Notes: generated by a model from the letters alone, not told the origin. Shown: positions 1-8,855, numbered from the stretch's first letter. The stretch is DNA of 44,404 nt from Bacteroidota bacterium (GCA_013361065.1 JABWAK010000011.1:1-44404); one strand, 5' to 3'. Made by a program: numbers and translations.

Positions 1-1
1 G

Positions 2-232
2 AACACCGCATCCTTATCGACCGATTATCGAATCGGTCCGCGGGAAACGAAGATGGAAACATTCACATGGACGGTCCCCAACTCCGCTGCACCAGGGCCC
101 CTCACCGTGCGGGCGGTCCTGAACTATCAAAAACTTCCGACACCTGTCGCTCAATTCCTCAAAGTACCGATGGAGGAAGCGGAGATCATCCAGGTGAACT
201 ATCATGAAACGACCATCACCGTACTCCCGTAA
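2..232 (+). CDS. C-terminal end of a secreted protein, possibly a multihaem cytochrome (partial)
   Basis: An open frame enters from the left edge and stops at TAA (230-232), giving about 76 C-terminal residues. The readable piece has an alternating hydrophobic/polar pattern (GPLTVRAVLNYQ, TTITVLP) typical of a beta-sandwich and no membrane segment. The sequence around 'DYRIGPRETKMETFTW' resembles the C-terminal beta-domain I associate with secreted multihaem c-type cytochromes. No haem motif lies in the visible part, so this identity is tentative. The next gene, a cytochrome-porin, starts only a few bases downstream, so the two are probably co-transcribed and may share an extracytoplasmic redox job. 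The start codon lies outside the window. Confidence 0.55.
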   Translation, partial: NTASLSTDYRIGPRETKMETFTWTVPNSAAPGPLTVRAVLNYQKLPTPVAQFLKVPMEEAEIIQVNYHETTITVLP

Positions 233-235
233 AAG

Positions 236-1396
236 GTGACCCCTATGAAGACCATCACTGCATTTCTGACCATCTGTTTCATCTGCTTCTCACAAAACAG
301 CGAAGCGATCCCCGCCTTCGCACGAAAGTACGACATGTCCTGCCAGACCTGTCATTCCCCCGCACCAAAATTGAAAGCGTACGGCGAGGAGTTCGCCGGG
401 AACGGATTCCGGCTTGCGGACAAGGAGAATCCCCGGTTCTTCCGTGAGACCGGCGACGATCAGCTCCAGCTGATGCGAGAACTTCCGCTGGCACTACGCG
501 TGGAAGGATACGCACGCTGGCAGCCGCAGACGAACCATCGGGCGGACATGCAGGCGCCGTACCTTCTGAAGCTCCTTTCGGGCGGACAGATCGCAAAGGA
601 TGTCTCGTACTATTTCTATTTCTTCTTCGGTGAACGGGGAAGTGTTGCCGGATTGGAGGATGCGTTCGTCATGTTCAACAATGTCTGGGGGAGCGATGCG
701 GATGTATACATCGGTCAGTTCCAGGTGAGCGACCCTCTCTTCAAACGGGAACTGCGGTTGACACTGGAAGACTATCAGATCTACAAGACCGCACCCGGAA
801 ACTCCGCATTGGATCTGACGTACGACCGCGGTATCATGGTCACCTACTCTCTTCCCACGAACACCGACCTGACCGTTGAACTGCTGAACGGCAGCGGAAT
901 CGGCGCAGCGGACGCGATGCGGAATTTCGACACTGACCTATATAAGAACCTCTTCGTCCGCGCATCACAGGATGTCACTGAGGGCATCCGCATCGGCGGT
1001 TTTGCGTACCTCGGGAATGAGGAACAGTTGAGCCGCACCAACGCCGTCTGGATCGCCGGCCCGGATCTCTCCATCGCGTTCGAACCGATCGAACTGAACA
1101 TCCAGTATGTGGAGCGACGTGACGACAATCCCTCGTTCCTTGCCGTGAAACGAACGGTCGAAACTCGCGGCAGCATGGCCGAAGCAGTGTATGCACCGGA
1201 CGGGGATAAGAGTACATGGTACGGCGCCATGGTCTACAATTGGGCGGAGATCAATGATCAAGGATATAAATACAACACCATCACCGGACACTATACGTAT
1301 ATGCTTGCGCGGAACCTCCGGTTGATCGGCGAATACACTTATGATATAGAGCGGAAAGGCAATAAATTCACCGCCGGATTCATCGGCGCGTTCTAG
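236..1396 (+). CDS. Cyc2-like fused monohaem cytochrome c / outer-membrane porin
   Basis: The 386-residue protein has a signal peptide (start at M1, or M4 MKTITAFL) cut near SEA|IP. The mature N-terminus carries one c-type haem site, C36-Q-T-C-H40, inside the segment AIPAFARKYDMSCQTCH. The remaining ~330 residues have short alternating amphipathic strands and end in phenylalanine, as outer-membrane beta-barrels do. This layout and the AxPxFAR...CxxCH...P.L...G..F pattern match the Cyc2 family, fused cytochrome-porins used by iron(II)-oxidising bacteria to move electrons across the outer membrane. Family membership is my reading of the motif; iron oxidation is not shown, and other cytochrome-porin families exist. 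The gene follows an extracytoplasmic protein at a 3-base gap and is closed by a terminator. Confidence 0.72.
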   Translation: MTPMKTITAFLTICFICFSQNSEAIPAFARKYDMSCQTCHSPAPKLKAYGEEFAGNGFRLADKENPRFFRETGDDQLQLMRELPLALRVEGYARWQPQTNHRADMQAPYLLKLLSGGQIAKDVSYYFYFFFGERGSVAGLEDAFVMFNNVWGSDADVYIGQFQVSDPLFKRELRLTLEDYQIYKTAPGNSALDLTYDRGIMVTYSLPTNTDLTVELLNGSGIGAADAMRNFDTDLYKNLFVRASQDVTEGIRIGGFAYLGNEEQLSRTNAVWIAGPDLSIAFEPIELNIQYVERRDDNPSFLAVKRTVETRGSMAEAVYAPDGDKSTWYGAMVYNWAEINDQGYKYNTITGHYTYMLARNLRLIGEYTYDIERKGNKFTAGFIGAF

Positions 1397-1436
1397 ACTC
1401 GGTCCCTGCGCCGTTCCGATCGCTCTCCGTTTGTAC

Positions 1437-1478
1437 GCAGCGGAGCCGGTATCCCCGGCATCCGCTGCGGTAGTTTTT
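1437..1478 (+). terminator. Rho-independent terminator after the cytochrome-porin gene
   Basis: GCAGCGGAGCCGG pairs with CCGGC(A)TCCGCTGC around a five-base loop, a 13-bp stem with one bulged A. TAGTTTTT follows on the plus strand. It separates the cytochrome-porin from the creatininase gene cluster. Confidence 0.85.
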
Positions 1479-1489
1479 AGTGTTTCCGA

Positions 1490-1518
1490 TTTATCTCCTC
1501 TTCTTGTATCTTCATAAT
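1490..1518 (+). promoter_or_regulatory. Possible sigma70-like promoter for the creatininase cluster
   Basis: TTTATC (1490-1495), a 17-base spacer and CATAAT (1513-1518) lie about 50 bases before the ATG at 1568 and just after a terminator. The -35 box is weak, so the call rests on the -10 box, spacing and position. Confidence 0.4.
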
Positions 1519-1567
1519 ATTGATGTTCATGAACTCCGTGTGACATTCCAACATTAGAGATACTCTC

Positions 1568-2332
1568 ATGCCGATCCGCCCGTACATCCTCGCTGAAACG
1601 AACTGGAAGTCCGTCAAAGAGACGGCGTTCACCACTGCCATCCTTCCCTGGTCCGCCACCGAAGCTCACAATTACCATCTGCCGTACGCCACCGATACAC
1701 TGGAATGCGACCACATCGCAGCGGAAGCGGCGCGGCAGGCATGGGAGAAGGGTGCGAAAGTCATCGTCCTTCCGACCGTCCCGTTCGGCGTACAATCCGG
1801 TCAGCTGGACATCCCGCTCTGTCTGCACATCAACCCGTCCACCCAGGCGGCGATCCTGATGGACATCGCTTTCACCATCCAGCGGCACGGCATTCAGAAG
1901 CTGGTCATTCTGAACGGACACGGCGGGAACGATTTCAAGACCATCATCCGCGAACTGCAGCCGAAACTCTCCCTCTTCCTCTGTGGACTCAATTGGTACC
2001 TGGCGGCGCCGCCCAAACAGTACTTCACTGAACCGGGAGACCATGCCGGCGAACTGGAAACGAGCATGATCATGCATATCGCTCCGGACCTGGTGCTGCC
2101 GCTGGACCAGGCAGGGGACGGGAAGGAATCCAAGTTCAGGATCGATGCACTGCGGAAAGGGATCGCCTGGGCGCCGCGTCAATGGACGAAGATATCGAAG
2201 GATACCGGCGTAGGGAACCCAGCGCTTGCCACAGCGGAGAAAGGAAAGAACTTCAGCGATGTCACCACGGCGGCGATCGCCGATTTCCTGGTGGAACTGT
2301 CCGGCGCGGATCTGAACGACATGTATGAATGA
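1568..2332 (+). CDS. Creatininase-family amidohydrolase
   Basis: The 254-residue protein has the creatininase fold signatures: a first metal-binding block ATEAHNYHLPYATD (E-x-H and a downstream D), the HGGN motif (ILNGHGGND), and DHAGELETS with the last metal-ligand glutamate. The family consists of metal-dependent (Zn/Mn) hydrolases of cyclic or linear amides, including creatinine amidohydrolase and enzymes of cofactor and mycofactocin pathways, so the substrate is not determined here. The usual G-S-T/x-E-x-H-G block is changed to SATEAHN, a divergent subgroup. No signal peptide is present, so it is cytoplasmic. The downstream membrane-protein start codon overlaps its end by 8 bases, implying translational coupling. 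Confidence 0.85.
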   Translation: MPIRPYILAETNWKSVKETAFTTAILPWSATEAHNYHLPYATDTLECDHIAAEAARQAWEKGAKVIVLPTVPFGVQSGQLDIPLCLHINPSTQAAILMDIAFTIQRHGIQKLVILNGHGGNDFKTIIRELQPKLSLFLCGLNWYLAAPPKQYFTEPGDHAGELETSMIMHIAPDLVLPLDQAGDGKESKFRIDALRKGIAWAPRQWTKISKDTGVGNPALATAEKGKNFSDVTTAAIADFLVELSGADLNDMYE

Positions 2333-4088
2333 CCGTATGGCCGCACCTCCGTCCCTCTCCCGATCGGTCATCACCATCCTCCTGCTGCTGAATCTCGCCT
2401 TCCGTCTCGGCGCAGCACTCCAGCCGATCGAGCATGTCGATTCAATCGCCTTCCCGGATGACACCTATCTCTGCCTCTCAATCTCCCGCTCCATTGCCGA
2501 AGGGAACGGCCCCTCCTACAGCGGTGAGTTCACGAACGGCTTCCAGCCGCTCTATGTGTACCTGATGGCACCGGCGTTCATGCTCTTCCCGCAGGATGAC
2601 ATCATCCCGATCCGTATCGCGGTCGTGATGCTGTCGCTGTTCGACACACTGACGCTCCTGCTGCTGCTCTCGCTGGTCATGGCGGTGACCCGTGCTGCAG
2701 CGGTCCCGCTCATCATCGCTGCCGCCTGGATCATCAATCCCGCCGGCATCACCACCGCCATCAACGGGATGGAAACATCGGTCGCCTCGTTCATGCTGCT
2801 GATGATGCTGTGGGTCTACCACCGGTTCACGGCAGCAGGGGACCCGCTCACGGACCGTCGGTCGCTGCTGCTGGGACTCGTTTTCGGACTCGGCGTCTTT
2901 GCCCGCATCGATGCAGTGATGCTCGCCGGCGCTCTCACCGTGATGATCATCTGGCGCAGCCGCTCAGTCCCTGCAGCCGCACTCCGCACAGCGCTGCTGA
3001 TCGCCGCCGGCGCGGCGGTCACGTACGGACCGTGGTTCGTCTATTCCTGGATGAACAGCGGCGACCTCTTTCCAGTGAGCGGAAAAGCGATCCGGTTCAT
3101 GGAGCTGGACCGTGCGGAGAACGTCCTGATCGGCAGCACATGGTACCGCCACACCGTCACTTCGGCCCTGACGGCGATCTTCCGGAACAACGCCGCGGTA
3201 CTGATCATCATCAGCGTGCTGCTCTTCCCGGCGGCGGCGCTCCTCTCCGGCATGCGGGAACGGCTGCGCGTCCACGGACCGATGATGTTCCCGCTCTTCC
3301 TTGTCGCCGGCACTCTCTACACGGTCCATGTAGCGGTCGTTCTGAACAGTTTCGCCACCTTCCGGGTCATCCAGCCGTTCAGCATCATCACGATCGTGCT
3401 CGGTTCGTCAGTATATATCCCCTTCCTGCTGTACGGTTCGGAACTCGGAGCCGTATTGCGCCGGCATGCGATGCTGGTGGTCCCGCTCCTTCTCTTCGCG
3501 GCCGGACTCTTCATCGGCTATGCGTATTACATCTTCGGCGTGTGGTTCTTCCCCCGGTATCTCTTCCCGGTCGGGATCGTCGCGCTGGTCGTTGCCGCTC
3601 TTGTGCTGGATGTCCTTGTGCGGTCATTGCACGGAGTGAAGTTCCGTCGTCTCCTGTTCGCGTTCATCATCCTCGTAATCGGCGGAGTGAATATCGGCGC
3701 AAACCAATTGCCTATGCTGTACACGCCGACCCCCGAAGCGTCGAACGGATATATGAAGATCGGACTCTGGGCAAAGGAACAGTTCCGGGAAGGAACGGTC
3801 ATTGGCAGCTGTCAATCCGGTGCGCTGGGATACTTCGCGCGGCAATGCCGGGTGGTGAATCTGGACGGCGTGGTGAATAAACGGTGCTTTGAAGCCCTGC
3901 AAGCCGGGACGATCCCTGCGTTCCTGCGCTCGGAGCGGATCGACTATGTGATCGGCTGGCCGTTGAACATGGCATTCCTCAGCCGGCGGTCCGACACACC
4001 GCTAATGGGACATCTTTCCCCGGTAAAGGATGTCCCGGATATTGTTTCCTGGTCCAGCAATTGGGTCTATTATCAAGTGTTTCGCTGA
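2325..4088 (+). CDS. GT39-like multi-pass membrane glycosyltransferase
   Basis: The 587-residue protein has about 10-12 hydrophobic segments and a long non-membrane C-terminus. The first periplasmic loop holds the acidic 'PDDTYLCLSISRSIAEG' block followed by 'TNGFQPLYVYL', the pattern of ArnT/PMT-like (GT39, GT-C fold) enzymes that transfer sugars from polyprenyl-phosphate donors outside the inner membrane. The acceptor, which could be lipid, protein or envelope glycan, cannot be told from sequence. The start ATG overlaps the creatininase stop by 8 bases, and a closely spaced MFS transporter follows. The family assignment is fairly secure at the superfamily level only; DUF-type glycosyltransferase-like proteins share this topology. 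Confidence 0.75.
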   Translation: MNDRMAAPPSLSRSVITILLLLNLAFRLGAALQPIEHVDSIAFPDDTYLCLSISRSIAEGNGPSYSGEFTNGFQPLYVYLMAPAFMLFPQDDIIPIRIAVVMLSLFDTLTLLLLLSLVMAVTRAAAVPLIIAAAWIINPAGITTAINGMETSVASFMLLMMLWVYHRFTAAGDPLTDRRSLLLGLVFGLGVFARIDAVMLAGALTVMIIWRSRSVPAAALRTALLIAAGAAVTYGPWFVYSWMNSGDLFPVSGKAIRFMELDRAENVLIGSTWYRHTVTSALTAIFRNNAAVLIIISVLLFPAAALLSGMRERLRVHGPMMFPLFLVAGTLYTVHVAVVLNSFATFRVIQPFSIITIVLGSSVYIPFLLYGSELGAVLRRHAMLVVPLLLFAAGLFIGYAYYIFGVWFFPRYLFPVGIVALVVAALVLDVLVRSLHGVKFRRLLFAFIILVIGGVNIGANQLPMLYTPTPEASNGYMKIGLWAKEQFREGTVIGSCQSGALGYFARQCRVVNLDGVVNKRCFEALQAGTIPAFLRSERIDYVIGWPLNMAFLSRRSDTPLMGHLSPVKDVPDIVSWSSNWVYYQVFR

Positions 4089-4117
4089 ACGGAACGATTC
4101 TTTCAGGAATGCAGCGT

Positions 4118-5377
4118 ATGTGGAAACGGAACACCATCATCTTCCTCTCCAGCCAGGCGGTATCGCTGTTCGGCTCGTCGCTGGTACAGTATGCCCTGCT
4201 CTGGTACATCACGCTGGAAACGAGATCCGGCACGATGCTCACCCTCTATATCGTGTGCGGATTCCTTCCGACCTTCTTCCTGTCGCCGTTCGGCGGTGTC
4301 TGGGCGGACCGGTACGACCGGAAGCGGCTCATCATCCTGGCGGACGGGCTCATCGCTCTCGTAACGCTGGCGCTTGGGATCTCCTTCCTGACCGGCGGCG
4401 GCAGCACCTCACTCATCATGCTTGCGGCTGCTCTGCGTGCAGCGGGAGCAGCGGTGCAGATGCCTGCTGTCGGCGCCATCCTACCGCAGTTCGTCCCTGC
4501 CGAGCATCTCACGCGGGTGAACAGCATCTCCGGTACGATCCAGGCGGTGATCGCTCTTGTTTCCCCCATCGTCAGCGGCGCACTCATCTCCGTCCTGCCA
4601 ATGTATTATCTGTTCGCAGTGGATGTTGTCACGGCTGCGGCAGCCATCGCGGTCCTGTCGCTCCTGTTCCACGTCCCTCCGCATGATCGGGTGGACCGGC
4701 CGATGACCACCTCGCATCTGGAGGATATGCGGCTCGGCGTCCGGTACATCCGGGACCACCGGTATCTGATCTCGTTCTTCACCTTCATCGGCACCCTCCT
4801 CTTCCTGATCTCCCCCGCCGCATTCCTCACCCCGCTGCAGGTCGTTCGGACGTTCGGCGCTGATGTCTGGCGGCTGACGGCGATCGAGATCGCGTTCTCC
4901 GCCGGAATGATCGCCGGCGGTGCGCTGATGGGATTCTGGGGCGGCTTCACCAACCGGATGCATACCATGCTGCTCTCGGCCGCAGTGATGGGAGGATGCA
5001 CGGTGGCACTCGGTGTTACGGCTGATTTCTGGCTCTATCTGGCGTTCATGGCTGTTTTCGGTGTCTTCATCCCGCTTCTCAACACGCCGTCCGCCGTCCT
5101 GCTGCAGGAGCATGTGGAGAGCGACTATCTCGGACGGGTGTTCAGCGTGAATACGATGCTCTTCACTTCGGTGATGCCGATCGGCATGCTGGTGTTCGGT
5201 CCGTTGGCCGAGGTGGTTACGGTCGAACAGATCCTCATCGTCACCGGAGCGCTCATCCTTGCCTCCGCCATCGCTGCAACCCGCAACACCACCCTGCTGC
5301 ATGCCGGTATCCCGCTGATACCACCGCAGGTCACACCGCTTACGGAAACGGTACCTGATCAGAAGGTCTCTCCGTAA
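4118..5377 (+). CDS. MFS transporter, EntS/MFS_3-like drug or metabolite exporter
   Basis: About 419 residues with 12 hydrophobic segments. Loop 2-3 carries 'GVWADRYDRKRLI', the classic MFS G-x-x-x-D-R-x-x-R-[RK] motif A, and the N-terminal 'FLSSQAVSLFGSSLVQYALLWYI' is typical of the MFS_3 (EntS-like, proton-driven efflux) branch. The ORF track begins at a TTG (4061) inside the previous gene. I prefer ATG 4118, which has AGGA about nine bases upstream; ATG 4109 is also possible. It is the last gene of a compact three-gene run. Co-localisation with a glycosyltransferase hints at export of a product, but the substrate is unknown. Confidence 0.82.
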   Translation: MWKRNTIIFLSSQAVSLFGSSLVQYALLWYITLETRSGTMLTLYIVCGFLPTFFLSPFGGVWADRYDRKRLIILADGLIALVTLALGISFLTGGGSTSLIMLAAALRAAGAAVQMPAVGAILPQFVPAEHLTRVNSISGTIQAVIALVSPIVSGALISVLPMYYLFAVDVVTAAAAIAVLSLLFHVPPHDRVDRPMTTSHLEDMRLGVRYIRDHRYLISFFTFIGTLLFLISPAAFLTPLQVVRTFGADVWRLTAIEIAFSAGMIAGGALMGFWGGFTNRMHTMLLSAAVMGGCTVALGVTADFWLYLAFMAVFGVFIPLLNTPSAVLLQEHVESDYLGRVFSVNTMLFTSVMPIGMLVFGPLAEVVTVEQILIVTGALILASAIAATRNTTLLHAGIPLIPPQVTPLTETVPDQKVSP

Positions 5378-5485
5378 CATTCCTCTTCTGCTGACACCAT
5401 CGTGATCATTGAAAAATGAAGAACTGCTGAGAGGAAAGGGTATCACGAAAGATCCTCTTCGATCTTTGCGGTAGGTATAAATCAA

Positions 5486-5517
5486 AACGGCGGGACCATA
5501 ACTCTGGCCCCGCCGTT
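5486..5517 (-). terminator. Hairpin terminator between convergent genes
   Basis: AACGGCGGGACC and GGCCCCGCCGTT form a 12-bp stem with one mismatch and an eight-base loop. On the minus strand it is followed by TTTTGATTT, so it mainly ends the TonB-receptor/lipoprotein transcript. It lies between that transcript and the MFS gene and may stop both. Confidence 0.75.
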
Positions 5518-5547
5518 CTGTATACAGCAGTTGCGATGTCGTGCAGC

Positions 5548-6120
5548 TTATCGGATAACCACCGGAAACGTCTGATCGATGTCCGTATCGTACGTGGCGC
5601 TGGTCTTCGGGTTGCCGCCGTAATGCCGCAGACGGACCTGCAGCGTACCGTTGGCCGCTCCCGTTCCGCTCACGGTCACCGAGAAGGTCAGACCGAAGTC
5701 CCCGCCCTTGGTATCCTTGTTCAGACCAGAGACAGTGACACGGCCGTTCGCCCCGCCGCCGGGGGTGAAGACGAACAGATGGCTGTCCTGATCATCGATG
5801 ATCTCCTGCGTGGCATTCTCCACCGGCGTCTTCGATTCATCGTACAGTACGATGTATCCGGAATAAGTCTTTCCGGAAGCGATTCGGAGCGTATCCTCGA
5901 CCATCGCCTTCCCTTTGATCACCGTCGTATCGCGCACCAGTGACTTGGTGGAATCCGTTTTCCCTGCTTCTTTCAACACGACGACCATCGTGGTCGGCGG
6001 GGCATGTTCATCATCGACCGGAGGGGTCGCCGGATTCTCCTCTTCCTTACAGCCGTTCAGCAGCAGCGCGAATGCAGCCAGGGCCAGGAACGATCGGATG
6101 ACGGTGGTGTGCTTCGACAT
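5548..6120 (-). CDS. Calycin-like lipoprotein paired with a TonB receptor
   Basis: The real start is MSKHTT at 6120, preceded by a strong Shine-Dalgarno (AGAAGGAG); the track's longer start at 6207 lies inside the receptor gene. The product is about 190 residues with a lipoprotein signal (LLNGC, lipid-anchored Cys) and an all-beta body. The pattern 'GKTYSGYIVLYDESKTPVEN', then 'ITEEI'-like QEIIDD, then 'LQVRLRHYGG' and a final 'TFPVVIR' matches the Bacteroidota lipoproteins that databases label 'type 1 periplasmic binding fold superfamily protein', which typically sit beside ZnuD-like TonB receptors. It probably works with the receptor at the outer membrane. The ligand is unproven. Confidence 0.72.
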   Translation of the reverse strand: MSKHTTVIRSFLALAAFALLLNGCKEEENPATPPVDDEHAPPTTMVVVLKEAGKTDSTKSLVRDTTVIKGKAMVEDTLRIASGKTYSGYIVLYDESKTPVENATQEIIDDQDSHLFVFTPGGGANGRVTVSGLNKDTKGGDFGLTFSVTVSGTGAANGTLQVRLRHYGGNPKTSATYDTDIDQTFPVVIR

Positions 6121-6166
6121 GATGTGACTCCTTCTGTTGGTGGATAGTGGGTGGATGGTGGATGGT

Positions 6167-8476
6167 TCAATGTGGTTCCGTACCGATCCCGAACGGCAGA
6201 TGGACACGCAAGACGATGTCGCGTCCCGGATTGTCTATGAAGTACCGAAACCGGCTCAGGTAATCCCTGTATGCGGTGTTGAAGATGTTCTGGACGGACA
6301 CATTGCACCGGACCAGATGCGGTCCCATGATGAACTCGATGCCGTACTCGAGATCGAAGAGCATATATCCTGCCGGCGGGGGCAGATAATCGGCATTGAC
6401 AGGTACGCGGGTCTGCCGTGTCACCGCGGTCGCGGTCAGTTCCAGATACGATTCCTCGGCTCCCAGATGCCGCGGCAGATGATAGTGCATCCAGAGACGC
6501 GCACGGTCGGACGGCATCTGGTAGAGCGGTTCGTTCCGCACGACATCATCCGCGATCACCATGGAGAGTGATGCACCGAGCCGGACATCATCGGCCACCT
6601 CCAGGTCGGCAGAGGCATCAACGCCGCGCATCAGCACATCGGTCTGCCGGTAGAGCATCGTTGGAAAGATCCCGCGCAGTGTCAGCGTCGGCTGCGGAGA
6701 GGGGAACGCGAAGATGAAATCCTCCATCCGGTTCAGGAACAATCCGATCTCGGCGGAACTCCGCTCGGCACGGTGCTTCAGGGTCAGATCCAGACTGAAA
6801 CTCCGTTCCGGTACCAGCGTCTTGTCCCCGATCTCGAACTGCGCCGTTCCGTGGTGGACGCCGAAACTGTACAGTTCATTCACGGTGGGAGGCCGCCAGC
6901 CAGTACCGGCATTCACATTGACGGACCATTCCGGCTGGAACTGATAGATCGCACCGACGGCGCCCGAGGCGCTCGTATAGTCATGCTGTGTCTGTGCGAT
7001 CCCCCGCTGCGGATTCGCATAGACCTCGAGCGACTGCACATCGAACCGGCCGCCGGCGCTCAGCGTGAGCAGCTGTTCGGAGTACGATTCCAGCAGATAG
7101 ATGCCGCCGGAATGCGAACGGAAGTTGGGGATCAGGAAACTGAGTCCCTGCGCGACATTCCCCTGACGCATGGCACTGATGCCGATGGTTCCGTAGAGTC
7201 CGCCGATCGGCGTATGGACGAACTTCACATCGCCGCTGTATGATGTGAGGGTCAGGTCGAAGTTCGCTTTGCCGCGGGAGCGGGCATGACCGTCATATTC
7301 TTGACGGCCGTTGCTCTGCCATCCGTACTGCGCTTCGATCGTCCCCGCACCGGGCAGCACGTATGACGTGCGCACCGACCAGAGGTCGTGGGTGATCTCC
7401 TGTTTCGGCGGTTGGATATCGTACGTGAAGGAATATTCTGTCAGCGGACCTCCGGCAGCGAGTGCGCGGTTCAGATCGTCCAGATTGCCGAGATGCGACC
7501 CGCTGTAGATCCCCAGCGTCGTGCCGAAGTGACTATAGTACGCTTCCACGGACAGAACGTCCGTCATGTACCCGACCGCTGCTGAACCATCCGCCTCGGT
7601 GAACCCCGAATTGCCGATCACATATCCCGGCGCCGATGCACTGCCGGCCTTCCGGCCGCTTCCCTGCACACGCCAGGAGAGTCCGCTCAACAGATCGGGT
7701 CCCCCTTCCACCAGGAGCGAGAGTGCCCCCTGGCGGTTGTTGGTGAAGGTGTTCAGTGAGAGTTCCCCGCCGATGCCGGTGCTGCGGCGCATCTCCCTCG
7801 GCTGCAGTTTGATCACACCGCCGATGGCGCCGGCACCGAACTCCACGCCCGCCACCCCTTTGAGTACTTCGATCTTGGACGGTGCGAACGGATCGATCTC
7901 CGGTGCATGTTCGCCGCCCCATTGCTGTCCCTCCTGCGGCACACCGGCATTCAGCACCTTCACGCGCTGACTGTGGAGCCCGCGGATCACCGGTTTCGCG
8001 ATGGACGGCCCGGTGGAGAGGACGGTCACACCGGTGATGCTCTCCAGTGCCTTACCGATCGTCTGCCCGCGATGCCGGTCCACCTCCTGCGGTGTCATCA
8101 CCGTCACGGACTGGGAAGATGCCGTGAGACCGGAACGATCGACCCGTCCTTCCACATTCACCTCGTTCATCTGGATGTCGGACGGCGTGAGACGGAAGAC
8201 CCTGTGCAGGTCACGGTCCAGGACGATGCGGTGGGTCTGATCCTGATATCCGAGCAGGCGGACGATCACCGTAACGGCGCCCGGCGGCAGTTCGGTGTGG
8301 AACGATCCGTCACGCTCTGTGGCGAGGTGACGCTGATGCTCCACGATGTAGACGGATGCACGTTCCAGCACGGTGTTCACGGTGCTGTCCACGACCGTCC
8401 CGGAGAATGTCACGGACTGTGCGGCACCGATGTGTACGGCCAAAACGAGCAGACAATACCATGCTGCAGGTTTCAT
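6167..8476 (-). CDS. TonB-dependent outer-membrane receptor, ZnuD-like
   Basis: 769 residues. After a signal peptide (to about residue 20) comes a carboxypeptidase-regulatory-like beta domain ('FSGTVVDSTVNTVLERASVYI', quoted in part), then the plug domain (IGKALESITGV, PVIRGLHSQRVKVLNAG) with 'QQWGGEHAPEIDPF', and a 22-strand-type barrel ending 'DIVLRVHLPFGIGTEPH'. The plug signature RG..SQRV..L..G and EHAPEID is typical of zinc/copper-linked TonB receptors related to ZnuD. Energy would come from TonB-ExbBD encoded elsewhere. Its stop lies 46 bases inside the track's long form of the lipoprotein, but the true lipoprotein start is downstream. Upstream is a small His/Cys protein and then rpmB on the same strand. 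Metal uptake is inferred from family and neighbours. Confidence 0.85.
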   Translation of the reverse strand: MKPAAWYCLLVLAVHIGAAQSVTFSGTVVDSTVNTVLERASVYIVEHQRHLATERDGSFHTELPPGAVTVIVRLLGYQDQTHRIVLDRDLHRVFRLTPSDIQMNEVNVEGRVDRSGLTASSQSVTVMTPQEVDRHRGQTIGKALESITGVTVLSTGPSIAKPVIRGLHSQRVKVLNAGVPQEGQQWGGEHAPEIDPFAPSKIEVLKGVAGVEFGAGAIGGVIKLQPREMRRSTGIGGELSLNTFTNNRQGALSLLVEGGPDLLSGLSWRVQGSGRKAGSASAPGYVIGNSGFTEADGSAAVGYMTDVLSVEAYYSHFGTTLGIYSGSHLGNLDDLNRALAAGGPLTEYSFTYDIQPPKQEITHDLWSVRTSYVLPGAGTIEAQYGWQSNGRQEYDGHARSRGKANFDLTLTSYSGDVKFVHTPIGGLYGTIGISAMRQGNVAQGLSFLIPNFRSHSGGIYLLESYSEQLLTLSAGGRFDVQSLEVYANPQRGIAQTQHDYTSASGAVGAIYQFQPEWSVNVNAGTGWRPPTVNELYSFGVHHGTAQFEIGDKTLVPERSFSLDLTLKHRAERSSAEIGLFLNRMEDFIFAFPSPQPTLTLRGIFPTMLYRQTDVLMRGVDASADLEVADDVRLGASLSMVIADDVVRNEPLYQMPSDRARLWMHYHLPRHLGAEESYLELTATAVTRQTRVPVNADYLPPPAGYMLFDLEYGIEFIMGPHLVRCNVSVQNIFNTAYRDYLSRFRYFIDNPGRDIVLRVHLPFGIGTEPH

Positions 8477-8543
8477 ACGGAAAATGACTATGGTGGTCGA
8501 GGACGAGGGTCCTCAGAGAAACAACAGGATGAACGCTGTAGGG

Positions 8544-8852
8544 TTACGAGAGAAGAGCAGGGGGACCGCGGCGGGGATAGTCGCGGACAGAGGATTCACA
8601 ATGGATGGTACGGGTCTCGGCCGGAACGGTCTCACCGGTCCAGCGGACGATCGGAGCACCCTCTTGCGGGGGTTCGGATGTGACGGAGGCGGAAGCGTAC
8701 GTACAAACGCCGCAGTCATGCGATGCATGAGCAGCGGCGTGTTGTTTCGAGACATCCTCCGATGAATGCCGGTGCAGCGGTGCGGCGACCAGGGTCAGCG
8801 CACCGTAGACGATCAACATCAGCACTGCCGATATGTTGACCGTTCGCTTCAT
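8544..8852 (-). CDS. Small exported His/Cys-rich protein, DUF2946-like
   Basis: 102 residues with an N-terminal signal or anchor helix (VNISAVLMLIVYGALTLVAA). A compact region rich in possible metal ligands follows: HRHSSEDVSKQHAAAHASHDC, quoted in part, with a C-x-x-C pair (CGVC). The tail ends 'RGPPALLS', a hallmark I associate with DUF2946-type proteins near copper or zinc TonB receptors. It begins three bases after the rpmB stop codon and lies 67 bases before the TonB receptor, so it bridges the two groups. A periplasmic metal-binding or sensing role is plausible, but the function is not established. Confidence 0.62.
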   Translation of the reverse strand: MKRTVNISAVLMLIVYGALTLVAAPLHRHSSEDVSKQHAAAHASHDCGVCTYASASVTSEPPQEGAPIVRWTGETVPAETRTIHCESSVRDYPRRGPPALLS

Positions 8853-8855
8853 GGA

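Noticed and set aside
965-2464. 499-aa ORF on the minus strand
   Set aside because: It runs antisense through the cytochrome-porin, the terminator and the creatininase gene, with Arg/Asp-rich sequence and no domain. The plus-strand genes have clear motifs.
2810-3880. 356-aa plus-strand ORF inside the GT39-like gene
   Set aside because: It is another frame of the membrane protein; Arg/Pro-rich with no hydrophobic helices, while the annotated frame shows a coherent multi-helix protein.
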